In this document: piece after piece, positions 10,566 to 22,091 of the stretch | Layout of the letters: every line of letters begins with the position of its first letter | Numbering within the stretch: position 1 is the stretch's first letter | Origin: Asterias amurensis | Lineage: Eukaryota > Echinodermata > Asteroidea > Forcipulatida > Asteriidae | Length of the DNA stretch: 64,000 nucleotides | NCBI RefSeq assembly: GCF_032118995.1 | Contig: NC_092654.1 | Span: 2,914,001-2,978,000 of the forward strand | Direction of reading: 5' to 3' | The notes under the pieces: generated by a model | Seen by the model: the letters and a program-made list of their open reading frames with translations, nothing else | Told to the model about the DNA's origin: nothing | The model's database searches: none | Made by a program: the position numbers and the translations under genes

Positions 10566-10834
10566 TAGCCTGAACACCTGACGTCACAGTTCGAGGCTCG
10601 TGAATACAATAACGCCAGAGAGTAGCCTCGAGTCCAGATCAATTCCCGTCCATAATCACCTTTCACCTACATTCATTTTACATGGAGAAATTGCAGCTGC
10701 CAGTTGTCACATAGTAATATAGGAATGGAAAGCCTACGTCCAGCAAGGTTATCCAATGAAAACATTTTATCCAATGAAAATACATGGGTCTAAAAAGGAA
10801 GTCTTGCGGATAAAGACAGGAAACCAGCCTAAAC
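10566..10834 (+). repeat. Dispersed repeat family E with CRE-like palindrome (copy 1)
   Basis: Shares with 47362-47595 the phrases TAGCCTGAACA, CTGACGTCAC, ACGCCAGA, CCCGTCCATAAT, ACCTTTCACCTA, TTATCCAATGAAA and AGACAGG(A/T)ACCAG, in the same order. A short internally deleted copy lies inverted at 26822-26889. The TGACGTCA octamer is a perfect cAMP-response-element palindrome, and CCAAT occurs twice. No coding capacity. Confidence 0.65.
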
Positions 10835-11118
10835 ACAGTATAGGCTTACAGTACTCCTATAAAACACACCAATACTGCCGAGAAAGATACAAAAAACACA
10901 ATTCAAGTATTGTGTTCGTTCAATAGGCCCCACATGAAGCCGCCATCAGACAGTGTAAACATGAACACCATCAAGACGTCCACTAACGAGTCGAAGGCTT
11001 GGACGTGCCCCGATTTAGATGTAAAATACAAACAGAAGTAATCAAATTTCACACAGAATACAAATATTGCACCTCGTGAATGTACACTTGGTTGTCGAGG
11101 CCCAGTGTGGTTCGTAGA

Positions 11119-11335
11119 TGGCAAGGGCCCAACTTCATAAAGCCTGGAAGGACGCAAACGTGCTAAGCACAGAATTCTGAAAAGTGTTTAGCTGGAACAG
11201 GTTACCAGCCAACACCACATTAAGTTTTACATTGTTGTGGCTGGTGCTCCACTTGTTGTTTACTAAGCAAAGACTCATTTTCTCCCCTGCTAAACAGGGT
11301 GGTCGAGCACGGATTTTTCCCCACATGACTCATTA
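11119..11335. repeat. Dispersed repeat family F (copy 1)
   Basis: Begins near CCAACTTCATAAAGCCTGG and contains GTGCTAAGCACAGAATTCTG and ACCAGCC. Related sequence recurs at 30005-30200, 53826-54010 and, more diverged, 59715-59950, all with CATAA-GCTGCTTA/GCTTAGCA themes and internal palindromes. Confidence 0.45.
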
Positions 11336-12095
11336 AGAGAGTATTTATGCACATCTGTGTGGTAAAAAAAAAATGAAGTTATTGTTACATTCATGCATCT
11401 CCATCTGTAGTCTCATTGTTTGATATAGACTAAAATGTTTACCCCACTGCAGTATACACAACATGAGTCAACTGTCATCGCAAGCCATGGTAACACGAGT
11501 CAAGTCTCACTGCACTTTTCTTCAAAATGATAACATGAACCAAACAGTTATGAATTGCTCACATTTCCGTCGAAACATTTTCTTGTACTTCCCTTTTCCC
11601 CCATTAACGTCCATCCACTTTGCCCGAGTAGTTAGCCAAACCCATTGCATTTAACAAACGATTGCAGTACAAATTAATTATTTTTTTGTTGAGTTGAAAT
11701 TCCTTTCCTGACCGCTTTACCGCCGCTCCCTGATGTGCAAACATTATTTTCTTTATATAGTACTTTCATTTCACGACTCAGCAAAGAAATTCTTAATTCA
11801 ACTCTTATACAGTTAATAATTACTACAACCACTTTGCAATATTGCCTCAGAACAAAAAGGTCGTGCATATAGAACTGCAATGAAATTAAAAATGATCTTT
11901 GATTCACCAACAATAGTCCTCATACCACAGTGCATCAATAGAACTGCTCGAGTATCCTTGACATTTTGTATATCTCCCCTGTGACGAAAACTTGATGATT
12001 CTTAAACTTTTTTATTTTTGTATATTATTTAATAATGCGTTAATGATTAACAGACTGCTGCGGTCATTTTGTCCGAGCGGTAACTTATATTGTGC

Positions 12096-13370
12096 ATGAG
12101 AGTATCTGTAGACAGCTCAGCAGCCCACATTCAACAAAGCACTGGGTTGGAACACACCATGGAGAACAAACAAGTCTGCGATGCGAGTAACACTCTCAAC
12201 TATTCTCAAGATCCTTCTGGAGCTTCTAATTTCCTCTACAACAAAACCACCCTGACGATGAGAATCGTTGTCATGCCACTCATTCTCGCGATAGGGCTGC
12301 TCGGTAATCTCGCGTTCTTGTTTGTGGTGACGAGAGTTCGTTCCATGCGAACTGTCACCAACATGTATCTGACCAACCTCGCTGTGGCCGATATCTCCTT
12401 TCTCCTTCTGAGCATTGGAAACAGACTACTCCAATACTTTCTAAGTCCGATTCCTGGTGATCAGGCGTACATGGGGCTTCCTGGCTGCTCACTCGTGTAC
12501 TTCCTACAACATGTCTCGAACTGGACGTCTATCTTCATCATAACACTGGTCTCTATGGAGAAGTATTACGCAGTCTGTTATCCACTCAAACACATCTTAC
12601 TGCACTCCTTCCCCCGTACAAAGAAACTTATCATCGGTGCCTGGTCTGTAGGTATTGTCCTTTCAGCTGCAATGATACCTGCCCACTACAACATGTACTA
12701 TTATTGCATCGTCTGGCCTGTTGAAATTGGAACCTTTTCAGACTTTCCAGATGTCATTGGAGTATGCGCTGGCATTCCTGGAAACTTATGGCTCGGTAAC
12801 TTTTCAAACTTTTTTCAAACCATACCGTTCGTCTGCACTTTTCTCTTCAACGGTTTTGCCTACACACAAATCATTCTGAGACTGAAACAACGATCACGTG
12901 ACGACTCGCTCTCCAAAGAGGTCATGTCGAAGAACACCCGGGTACGGAACCAAGTCTCTATAATGCTTATCGCAAATGGGGTAGCCTTCTTTATATGCCT
13001 TGCACCGTTTCAACTGCTCTGTCTTTCAGTTGGTATACTGGACCTCACCGGAGAAGTGGTAAACTTTGAGGTGTTCGTGCATATTGCGCAGATTATGTTA
13101 TACCTAAATTCCACCTTAAACCCGTACATATACAACGCGAGCAGTTCGGTCTACCGGCAGGCGTTCCGAGATGCATTCACAGGTCGTAAGTCCGCCCGAA
13201 GGCGATGGTATCTCAAGACGAGACGACATGGCAATGGCACCCCGTCACAACCACGTCACAACAAGGGATTCTCAATGCACAAAGTTACCTCAACATCCCC
13301 GACGTGTAACACACAATGCGTTGAATGTGCAACTGTAAGCAACTCCACCAGTCTGCATCTTCAATCCTAA
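12096..13370 (+). CDS. Rhodopsin-family (class A) peptide-type GPCR
   Basis: A plasma-membrane seven-helix receptor, intronless in its coding part. The first ATG (12096) gives 424 residues; the ATG at 12159 (403 residues) has a better context, ACCATGG, and may be the true start. Counting from 12096: TM1 holds GNLAFLFVV, TM2 LAVAD (Asp2.50), TM3 begins after Cys in GLPGCSLVY, TM4 has the Trp in IIGAWSVG, TM5 a Pro in FQTIPFVC, TM6 FFICLAPF, TM7 NSTLNPYIY. N-glycosylation sites NYS and NKT lie in the N-terminal tail. The overall pattern suits TRH/neuromedin/ghrelin-type peptide receptors, but the ligand is unknown. Two key residues deviate: the DRY position reads E-K-Y (Lys for Arg3.50), and the toggle Trp6.48 is Leu (CLAP instead of CWxP). 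An AG after GATTAAC at about 12052 may be a 5'UTR acceptor. Confidence 0.85.
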   Translation: MRVSVDSSAAHIQQSTGLEHTMENKQVCDASNTLNYSQDPSGASNFLYNKTTLTMRIVVMPLILAIGLLGNLAFLFVVTRVRSMRTVTNMYLTNLAVADISFLLLSIGNRLLQYFLSPIPGDQAYMGLPGCSLVYFLQHVSNWTSIFIITLVSMEKYYAVCYPLKHILLHSFPRTKKLIIGAWSVGIVLSAAMIPAHYNMYYYCIVWPVEIGTFSDFPDVIGVCAGIPGNLWLGNFSNFFQTIPFVCTFLFNGFAYTQIILRLKQRSRDDSLSKEVMSKNTRVRNQVSIMLIANGVAFFICLAPFQLLCLSVGILDLTGEVVNFEVFVHIAQIMLYLNSTLNPYIYNASSSVYRQAFRDAFTGRKSARRRWYLKTRRHGNGTPSQPRHNKGFSMHKVTSTSPTCNTQCVECATVSNSTSLHLQS

Positions 13371-13625
13371 CTCTGTTGCCGTCGTAATCCAATTTACAAC
13401 TCTGAAATGATGTCGAATCACTCCTCAACCTTCTGAATTTATATCACTGCAAGTGCATATACGTTGGGCTTTTTTTCGTCGAATAAAAACCGATGCTTCG
13501 AGGAAAGTGCAACTGTTTAAGCAACTCCAGAAGTCAGTGCATCTTACACTGTCATCTAACTCTATAGCCTTCAGAATCAATTTTGCATATCTCAAATGAT
13601 GTTTAAAATCATTTCTAATAGTCTC
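13323..13625 (+). repeat. Tandem duplication of the GPCR gene's 3' end
   Basis: The stretch GTGCAACTGTAAGCAACTCC at the end of the coding region, with the following CTGCATCTT, CCTAACTCTGTTGCC and CTCTGAAATGATG, recurs about 180 bp downstream at 13506-13620 as GTGCAACTGTTTAAGCAACT, GTGCATCTTA, TCTAACTCTATAGCC and CTCAAATGATG. The downstream copy has drifted and is non-coding. Confidence 0.7.
13482..13487 (+). terminator. Candidate polyadenylation signal of the GPCR gene
   Basis: AATAAA lies 112 bases after the stop codon and is the first canonical hexamer downstream. Its position is typical of a short 3'UTR, but cleavage cannot be shown from the sequence. Confidence 0.4.
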
Positions 13626-13639
13626 TACTGATCGTCGAT

Positions 13640-16557
13640 CGCATCATAACCAGAGCTTCGTGGTGCGCACGATGGAAAGCCAATCTTCTCAAGATCCGAC
13701 CATCTGAGCGTGGGTCGTCCTGGCTATTGTTTGTTTAAGAGTATCACTAAAAAACTTCAGAATCAAAATTGATCCAGTTCCGGGACCCAAGCGTCTGACC
13801 CTATTCTGGGTCATGACCCGGAATTATGTCAAGATGAACAACGATTGATTTTTGGGAAACATTTAAACATCGTAACAATCTACACCAATCAACCAGTTTG
13901 ATCTAGGTGAAAAACTAACGTTTTAGTTTATTAAATTTCTGATCACATAAAGCAACGTTAACATAAAGTACCTTCTAAATAAAAGACAATCGAGTTATTG
14001 AACCTGTAAAGTTGAGACACACCGTTTCAAAAGACGAAATACAGACTTATTAAAAATCAGTACTGCCTATTTCTAAGAAAACGAAAAAAATATACTCTTC
14101 TGCCAGAGATTAATTGAAAATAATGTAAAATAAAAAACATAACATCTCAAAAGCTCTTTTTGCTTTATGTTCGTGAATCTAGTTTGAATTTCATTCGAAA
14201 ACAAAACACAATGCATTTATCAGGGCAGCGGTCATGCCATATTCCATTTTCTACAATGTTCCCTTGTGAGCTTCAGGTTAAACAAAAAATTCCCTTATGG
14301 GGTACATTGTTCATTTGCCATTTTGAATTTCTGATTACAATTCCATCGAAACCAATCAGAGGTAGAGCTGAAGTGAAATCTATGAGTTTTATTACCTTGA
14401 TCTAAATCAAAATGAGGTTTTTTTCTATTCACCATAATCTATAATGGTTAGAGAATACGAAAAAGTGCAAAAGTAAAAAGAAAGTCCATGTTCTCGAAAA
14501 TTTATTATGAACCCCAGCACATTAGAATGAAATAACCATGTAAAAATGTAAACCAACTATAACTAAGAAACTACATTTATATAAAGCTTCACCAAGAATG
14601 CACATAATAAAATATTAAAATATTTGTAAAATAGATGGAAAAAGTGTTGCCATACAATAAATATCTTTAATTGTACACATGAAGTATCTTTAAACAAAAA
14701 CCGCCGAAAACTGACCTTCATCTATTGAGATTTAAATGTATAAGCATGAATACATTATCGTATTTAAAAACTTGAATGTTTAAAATTACAGAAAACTTAA
14801 CTTATGTACAGAGGAAACGAAACGGGTACTATGTAGGGTACAAATTTACATTCCTTTTAAATATTTGCTTTAACCAACAATGTGTCCGCGCTGTACAATA
14901 ATGTTGGAAATGCATTAATTTTGTGCAGATTTGTTTCAATTTCGATTCATTTGTGGGGAGACCGTTTGGAATTAAAGAAACACTAGATAGTGAAAGCCTT
15001 CCATGTAATTTGGTGAATCCGTTAATCAGCATTTAAACATTGAACATTTACATTGACCTGGAATGTCCACTGCCACTTAATGATGTTCTGAAGTCAACCA
15101 TTGTGAGACAATGCAGTTAGACTGGTCCCCTGCCTCAAGGATAATGACAGGCACTGGGCTGACAAACCCACTAGTTTCATTGGCTAGATTATAGACTATT
15201 GACCCATAACCACAGTGATACAACAGACACATTAATGTAATGTAGTATGCAAGGTCAAAGTTCATCTGGCAGGTTGTAAAGGCCAGTATATATAATACAA
15301 TATCATTTTGAGATTGCAAGGAAATGAAACAACTGTTCAGTCACGAATCTATCACAGCAAAAAAAACCGAAGGTATTGAGGTGTTAAGGTTGAGATATAA
15401 TAAGAGACAATAAGTAACCGATAAACCAAGGACTGCAATTATATAAATATACACAATCTGAATAATAAAACATGTTTACACAATAAGGTATCTTGTATAA
15501 AAAACAAATAGAGTCAAATTTCAGGGATCTATAAGTTGAAAAGCTGAAAGTGATTTGTGCAATAAATGAGCCCATAGTTGATTTAAATATCTCGTGTGAA
15601 CATTTGGTTCAGTCACTCAGGCTTAGCTTTTAAAGGTGTCAATTACATTTTGAGGTTAAAAAGGGTCTCAAAGGTCAAACTCAGCTTTGTGGTGCACTAA
15701 ATTATTACCCTTTAAGAGTGAAAGTTGTGGTCATAAGAAACCCCTAAAAAGCTTATTATTTCATTGCCTCGAAATACCATGTTGATCACATGAAATGTAA
15801 TTTTCGTTTCCTCAAAATATTAATTGAGGGAATATAATAATACTGAAATATTATAGCGAGGGGAACCAGGTTTCACTATTTCATTTGATATGAGAACAGC
15901 GTCTTGTCTAATCAAATTTATTTGTGACGTCAATTCGCATTTGCAGTAGCATAAAGTAAGAACTGGGCTTTACGCTTTCAAAGTCTGCTCTTGTAATATT
16001 GCGCCAAAGGCAAGCGCATATTTGACCACTTGGACCTGTCAAAGTGCGCAATTTCGTTACCTTCACACTGTTGAAGCAAATCAGTCCCCAAAATAATTGA
16101 ATGCATAATGAAACTTGAAGTTTTTACTGCTGATTCCCTTAAAAATCTACATACTTTTCATAAAAAGAACGATACACAACCTGTGAACACTTGATTTGCT
16201 TTTTTTTTTTTGAAACCTATTCACTTCAACCAGTGCAGAATTGAGTTGTCTCGCTAAGATACCACATTGAAAATCTCCCTTAATTTACTCTCAAAAAAGT
16301 TTCTGTCCCAAAACTGACATGCCAGGGAGAAAATTAGCCACACTTATCTTTTTCCTAATGTTCAAATTAAAAATCAACAAGTAATGTAGATCACTATTGA
16401 CATACATGTAGCACAAGCTCTTATTTGGTCTTTTTCTGGAAAGCTGGAGAATCACATTGATGCATAAAGATTTGTCCTTTGGGGAAATGATTTGCTTGTT
16501 TAAAATCCTCTGATATGTCATCAATTGAAAGTTGCAGAATGTATGTGTGTTTTAACC
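13640..16557. other. AT-rich DNA, partly the 3'UTR of the minus-strand gene
   Basis: No exon recognised. The stretch near 13775-13830 (GGGACCCAAGCG, CTGGGTCATGACCCGG) is a fragment of the GGGTCA-rich repeat also seen at 48010 and 51960. TTTATT, a minus-strand AATAAA, occurs around 14510, so the 3'UTR of the gene ending at 16558 may extend up to about 2 kb; the true end is undetermined. Confidence 0.35.
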
Positions 16558-19500
16558 TTAAAGATCACAAAGGTCAGGGTCGGAAAGTTTTTGCCTTACT
16601 TCAAGTTGTCGTAGCTTCTTCATGTCTTCGATATCCTGCTCCTTCTGCTTCATGAGTCTCTTCAGTTGAGTCAGCCTGTTCTCTCGGTTAACGTACGATG
16701 TTGACGAACCCCCTTGATGGACATCTGACAGAGAGGATATCGAGGTATCCTTATTGAAGACACTCCTTGGGGCCACTGACGGGCTACTTGTCTGTTTGCC
16801 GTGAGGCTTGAGTTTTGAGTTATCTGTTTTCTTCAAAGAAGATTGCGCTGCTGGCGAGGTCGAATTCCTCTTTCTCCTACTGTCTGATTGGGTTGCCTGT
16901 TTTATATTAGGGTCTACTAAAGACATTTTTATGACTTTTGATGGGATTGCTGGCGAGTTTCTCCTTCGACTTACAGTCGATTGTGGCGATGACAACACCC
17001 CCTTTTGGCTGGTGTTTGATTGCACAGCTTGTGTCCTGCGCTTCTGATGGTCGTTTAATTGTGGTGATGGCGTTGTGCCCTTTCGGTTGGTTTTTAGATG
17101 AATAGTTGGTGGCCTACCCCTCTTACGGACGTTCGATTGTGGCAATGTTGTGCTGCCCTTTTGGTTTGGGTTCAATGGGGTTGCTGGTGTCCTATGATTC
17201 TTACTGACATTGGACTGTGTAACTTGTGTAGTGTAATTTTGGTTCCTATTCACTGGAGGTGCTAGTGGCCTGCCTCTTTTACTGACTTTCGGTTGTAACG
17301 AAGGAGTGGTGTCATTGTAGTTGGTTGTCAATGGGGTCGCCGATGTTCTAAGCCTCTTGCCGACTTTCGGTTGTGCTGGTGGTGTGGTGCTTCTTCGGAA
17401 AATTTGGTGGCTGAATGCTGATGGTGGCCTACCCCTCTTCCTTATGCTTGGATGTGACACTGGAGTTGTACCTTTTTTGCTGGTATTCAATGAAGCAGAT
17501 GGTCTCATTTCCTCATTTAGGACATCTAGTGATAGTCCAGCATCCTTTTTGTAGAATTTTAATGAAATAAACTGTTTACTTTTATTGTGGTTGTTGTTAG
17601 TCTGTGGTAAGGTTGGTCTGCTTTCTGGGGTGCTGTCAGAATGTGATGATGTGTTGGTAACATTACTAGAGCTACATTTATCAGCATAATCTTCGCTGTG
17701 AGTTAAGTGCAATTCTTGCATAGATTTACCCAAAGATTGTGTTGTCGGAATGGAAGTTGTGGCATTCTCTATGTAAGAGCCCTTGCGTCTGTTTGCAAGA
17801 ACAGATTGTAGATCCTTGTAAATCTCAACATTTCCTGATCTTTCTTGGTGTTCTTTAGCATCAGGGTGTTCCACTTGAGATAAAATGTGCAGTCCCATTG
17901 CAGTCGAAGGAAAGCTGATTAGTTGCCTTTTCCCCTCAGAAGTTGTTACAAGGACCCTTCTCTGCTCTTCGGACTCTGATGGGTTCTGAGTGGACATTTC
18001 TTGGCGAGTAGGTTTCTTGATGGAATCAGTGTCTGTGCTACAGATTAAACCAACTGATGCAGTTGAAGAGACTGAAGTACATACAGAGGTTGAACAACTC
18101 AAGTCTGATGCTGCAGTGGGCAAGTGGACACTTGTTGGGATGGAAGTTGTATTACACTTACCAAAAGATTCATGGTGAAACAATGGCGTCCTCCTTAACG
18201 TCGACTGTACAGGTACACTGGTAATTTTTGAATCCCGAACTGCAACGGTCACGGTCACTGTGAATGGGACTGTACCTGATGTAGCGGGTGCTTTGTAAGG
18301 CTGTTGAGAAGATGCCTGCTCATGAGACACACGTAGGGTCTGGGGTATAAAATTCTTTATGACATTGTGTGTCGTATTGGGTGGAGCAATCACAACAACT
18401 TCCATGGGATTCTTTGGAGCTTTGTCCTGAACTAACTTTAAAAGCTGTCCATTTATGCAAACGACTGAAGGCCATGGCGTGGTGTGATGCACATTTATTG
18501 ATGTGTTTGTGGAGTTAAAAATGGCACTTGACGATGACCGAGTTGCCTGCAAAGAGCATCGATTTGCGGACATCGTTTCATATGTTTTCCTTTGTATCGA
18601 TACGGCAGATGTTTGTGACTGACTAGGCTGTGAAACTATTGAGAGGTCCAATGGTTCTGACTTGACTTTCGTTGCAGCAGGTTTAACACTGGGACCCCCA
18701 GTAGAGCTTATGGGTATGTTCGTATAAGTATCCTCTGAACTCTGGTTTGTTTTAACTAACTCTGGTGTCTTGTTGGAGGTCTTCGGAAACAGTCTTTTGG
18801 CTTCTTCAGCTGAGAGACTGTACACTGAGCCAATTTGTAACAATGGGACTCCCTCAGAGGCTTGAACTGTTGTTGTCTTGTCAACTGATGAATCACTTAG
18901 TAAGCTCAGTGATTCATTGTTTGTTTCTGAAATGGACAAAGTTTCCTCAGAGTCATTGCCATCGCCTTCTAAATCCAAGTCAGAAGTACTGCTGACTGGA
19001 CTTTCATGGCTTGCTGTTGAAGTCTGTCGATGTAGAGTTTTCATTGGAGACAGAAGGAGATTTGTTGATAGGCTTTTGTTGTTTTGCGACGAAGCTTCTT
19101 TACAGTCATTTCTTTCCTGGTTACCACTCAAGGAAAGTTGACCACATGTATCTCGCTCGATCATCATACATGGATCAGGGCCATAACGCTTGGAATGGTC
19201 AGTTCTTGGTCCCAGGAATGTTGTAAGAGTACCAGACATTTCAGAACTCACACCTTTTGCGTATTTAACCACTGGCTCGTCACAACTCGGCTGTCTACTC
19301 ATGGTACACTCGAGTTTTGGTACTGCTCTGTAATTAAGAAGGGAGCAGGCCTCATCGAATTTGCGCTTTTGAAACTGAGCCTGTTTTTTAGGACTTCGCA
19401 CAACCTCCTTTATCCCTTTGTGTTCATACTGTCCAACTGTGTCAGTAATTTGATCTGGTTTGTCATGAACAAATGTTTCTTTTAACCATTGTTGGATGTG

Positions 19501-21572
19501 TTGCACATTCTTGACTGTCCTGTTCTTGGTTTCAGCAATAGTTTGGTTCTCCTTATGTTTGGTTGGACTTTGAACAACCTCCTTTATCCCTTTCTGTTCA
19601 GACTGTCCAACTGCGTCAGTATTTTGATCTGGTTCGTCGTGCACCAATGTTTCTTTAGAACATTCTTGGATGTGTTGCACATTCTTGACTGTCCTGTTCA
19701 TGGTTTGAGCAGTAGTTTGGTTCTCCAGATGTTTGATTGGACTTCGAACAACCTCCCTTACAACATTATATTCAGACAATCCAACTGCACCAGTATTTTT
19801 GTCTGGTTCCGCATGAACCAATGTTTTGTGTGAACATTTTGGGATGAATTGCAAGTTCTTAATGGTCTTGTTCTCGCTCTGAGAAGTAATTTGGTTCTCC
19901 AGATGTTTGGTTGTGCTCTGCTTTGAACGGTGAGAGCGAAGTTCTAGCGCCTCTTGGACTTTGGCGCTAAAGTTTTGCCTTGACTCTTGAATCCTCTTCT
20001 TCTGTTCCAAACAGTTGGACTCACTGGGACTAGAATCACTAGGTAATTGAATCAGACCTTCCATTCGGAGAACGCTGTGACGAGAGAAATCAATGTCCAT
20101 TTTCAAGAGGTCCAACTTGGGATTGCTCCTTGATTGAAAGTGAGAAGTGTCTGTGCGTGATGAGCCAAAATTGTTGACTTCAGAAGGAACTCTTTCTTTT
20201 GACTTCGCACGAGTGATGCGGGGAGAGCATTTCTGGTTCTGATGTATTGTTTTAGCGGGACAAGATTGAGGTTCACCAGTAGGGGCAGCAGCCTTCTGCG
20301 TAGATTTCATGCAGACTTTCTGATCCTGAACAGATTCTTTTAGGCATAAACTTTGCTCTGGCAACTGCTGCCAACCAAGAGCTGAATCTTGTACATTTAG
20401 AGCACTGCTATTAACCATAGAAATGCTCTTGGCAACCTCTTTGTCCTTGTTTGGATTTTGATGGCCTGTTGCTGTATCAGCTGATGTCTCAGCTTTTTTA
20501 GCCGATGTCCCAGAAGAGGGTGCTTTTCCGAGTGCAACCATCTTTCCTGGTAACTTATTAGCATTATTCTTGAAAACAGTTATACTTTTGGGTATGACGT
20601 TCCCTCGTGCAGTGATTAATCCCACAGTCGATGTCCCTGGACTGAGTACAAGGGATCTGAGCTGTTTGGCAGAGGGCGCTTTTTGACCTTGGATGACCTG
20701 AGATTGGAGGAGGCTATCCTCTCCCTGGACCAGAGTAACATGACGTGGCTGGCTGAAGATTCCCTTTTGTTTGGCTTCTTTGATGTTGATTTCCATGAAC
20801 CCGGTAGAAAACACACCGTCTCGCAACCAACCGACTCGCTTGCACAGCTTCAGCTTTTTGGAATCTCCACTACATATAAAAAAAGACATAAGAATATAAA
20901 TATAAGAAAAGGATACAACTATGGATGTACACTAACCTCAACTCCACTGATGTAAAAATTGTTACACAAACAACCCTTTGTGTGCCCCCTTATGATTTAA
21001 CTGAAAAAAAGGGGGGAAAATAGAACCTGTGAAGTTTAAGGACCATGTCACACAAGGCAATATAATCTGCAACCAGCAAGCCTGAAATTTCATCTCAAAC
21101 TATAGGGCAAGGCCATATTGGCTAAAAGGACACTTCCGTTGGAAAATCTTAAAGTCAATTGGAAACTTTTAAAGGGGCACTAAGGCCAAGACATGGGGCT
21201 ACAGAGGCGGCATCCATGTAACGCTAGGCCTGAACCAGTTCCAGATAATCTCCACAAAAGCAAAACATTTAAATGTTCACATAATATTCTTGGTTGTTTT
21301 ACTTTGCCTACAGTAACAAAAAAGTCCAAAGAAATCCTTAAATGCATGGTGTACATTTTATTGGCTTCAACTGTTAAAATTGCCCCTTGAGACAAGGCTT
21401 TAGCAACATAGTACAAACATTACCTTTCAGAAGGCAAAGCAAATAGTGCCGGTATGATTTCGTTAGATTGGTTGACAGCTTCCATCACTTCACTGGGTGG
21501 CGGATCCAGGGATGTTACCATGGTGACTGATGAAGGTTTAACCGTTGAGTCATTGCTTTCTGAGTCCGCCAT
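16558..21572 (-). CDS. Large AT-hook / CtBP-motif chromatin-type protein, possibly LRIF1-like
   Basis: Two coding exons, 21572-21424 and 20869-16558, join in phase 2 (AG|T makes Ser50) through a GTAATG donor and a TATGTAG acceptor, giving 1,486 residues. The ATG sits in a strong AACATGG context. Visible parts, in full-protein numbering: a conserved-looking segment at about 50-100 (GWLRDGVFSTGFMEI); three tandem repeats of about 60 residues at 370-548; serine-rich acidic stretches; VKSEPLDLS at 785-793, a CtBP-binding PLDLS preceded by a sumoylation-type V-K-S-E; three AT-hook cores KRGRP near 1194, 1247 and 1299 within 24-26-residue repeats; and a C-terminal coiled coil, LTQLKRLMKQKEQDIEDMKK. 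That coiled coil and IAPPNTTHNVIKNF recall, from memory, LRIF1, an HP1-binding heterochromatin protein. The match is short and motif order differs, so I give no symbol. A nuclear corepressor or chromatin role is an inference from the motifs. Confidence 0.7.
16915..17451 (-). repeat. In-frame AT-hook repeat array
   Basis: About seven imperfect 24-26-residue units of the form (K/R)(K/R)GRPP...N.KGTTP..Q..V occupy the last third of the protein. Three keep the full KRGRP DNA minor-groove-binding core, the others carry KRLR, KNHR or SRRR variants. Confidence 0.7.
19375..19911 (-). repeat. Three in-frame tandem repeats inside the AT-hook protein gene
   Basis: Units of about 180 bp encode the pattern KHxENQ(T/I)xxxxxNRT(V/I)KN(V/L)Q, then ETLVHDEPDQNT, then EVVRSP. 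Repeats two and three are most alike, so the array probably grew by recent duplication. All copies stay in frame, indicating the length change was tolerated. Confidence 0.85.
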
Positions 21573-21631
21573 GTTGAATAATCTAAGCCAAGAACTCTTG
21601 ATAGATACTATTCTTAGTGTTGGTCATTATT
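21573..21631 (-). other. 5'UTR part of the AT-hook protein's second exon
   Basis: The minus strand reads ATTATTTTTTTCAG and then AATAATGACC, a strong acceptor 59 bases before the start codon. This implies a separate non-coding first exon, best placed at 25569 and above. Confidence 0.55.
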
Positions 21632-22091
21632 CTGAAAAAAATAATACAAATTCTCGATCAGGAAACTTTTACATAGTACACTGTACTTACAATTTTTGGG
21701 GGTAAAATATATATAGAAAAGGCTACGTTAATTTGATTTGCACCAAACAAAGTGATACTTTGAAACTTTAACTAGATAACAAAGCCCTGCATGTTGCTAT
21801 ACCCTAGCTGGACCAAACCCCAGCCGCCCCCCCCCCCTCTAGATTCAAGAAGAACAAAATAAAATAAAAACACCATACAAATAAACATACACAAATCAGA
21901 TCAACAATCAATAATTAACAAACGTAGCATTTCCGCAATGCAAAACAAATTATTTTGCAACTTTAATCTGACAAAAGGTCTCCAAAAATTCAATTGAATA
22001 TTCTTGAAATGGTTTTCAAAACTTTTTAAAGATCACAGCAGCCACAAGTGGCTTGCATCAAAAAGCCAGTAGAAAGCCACAAATGGCCGGA

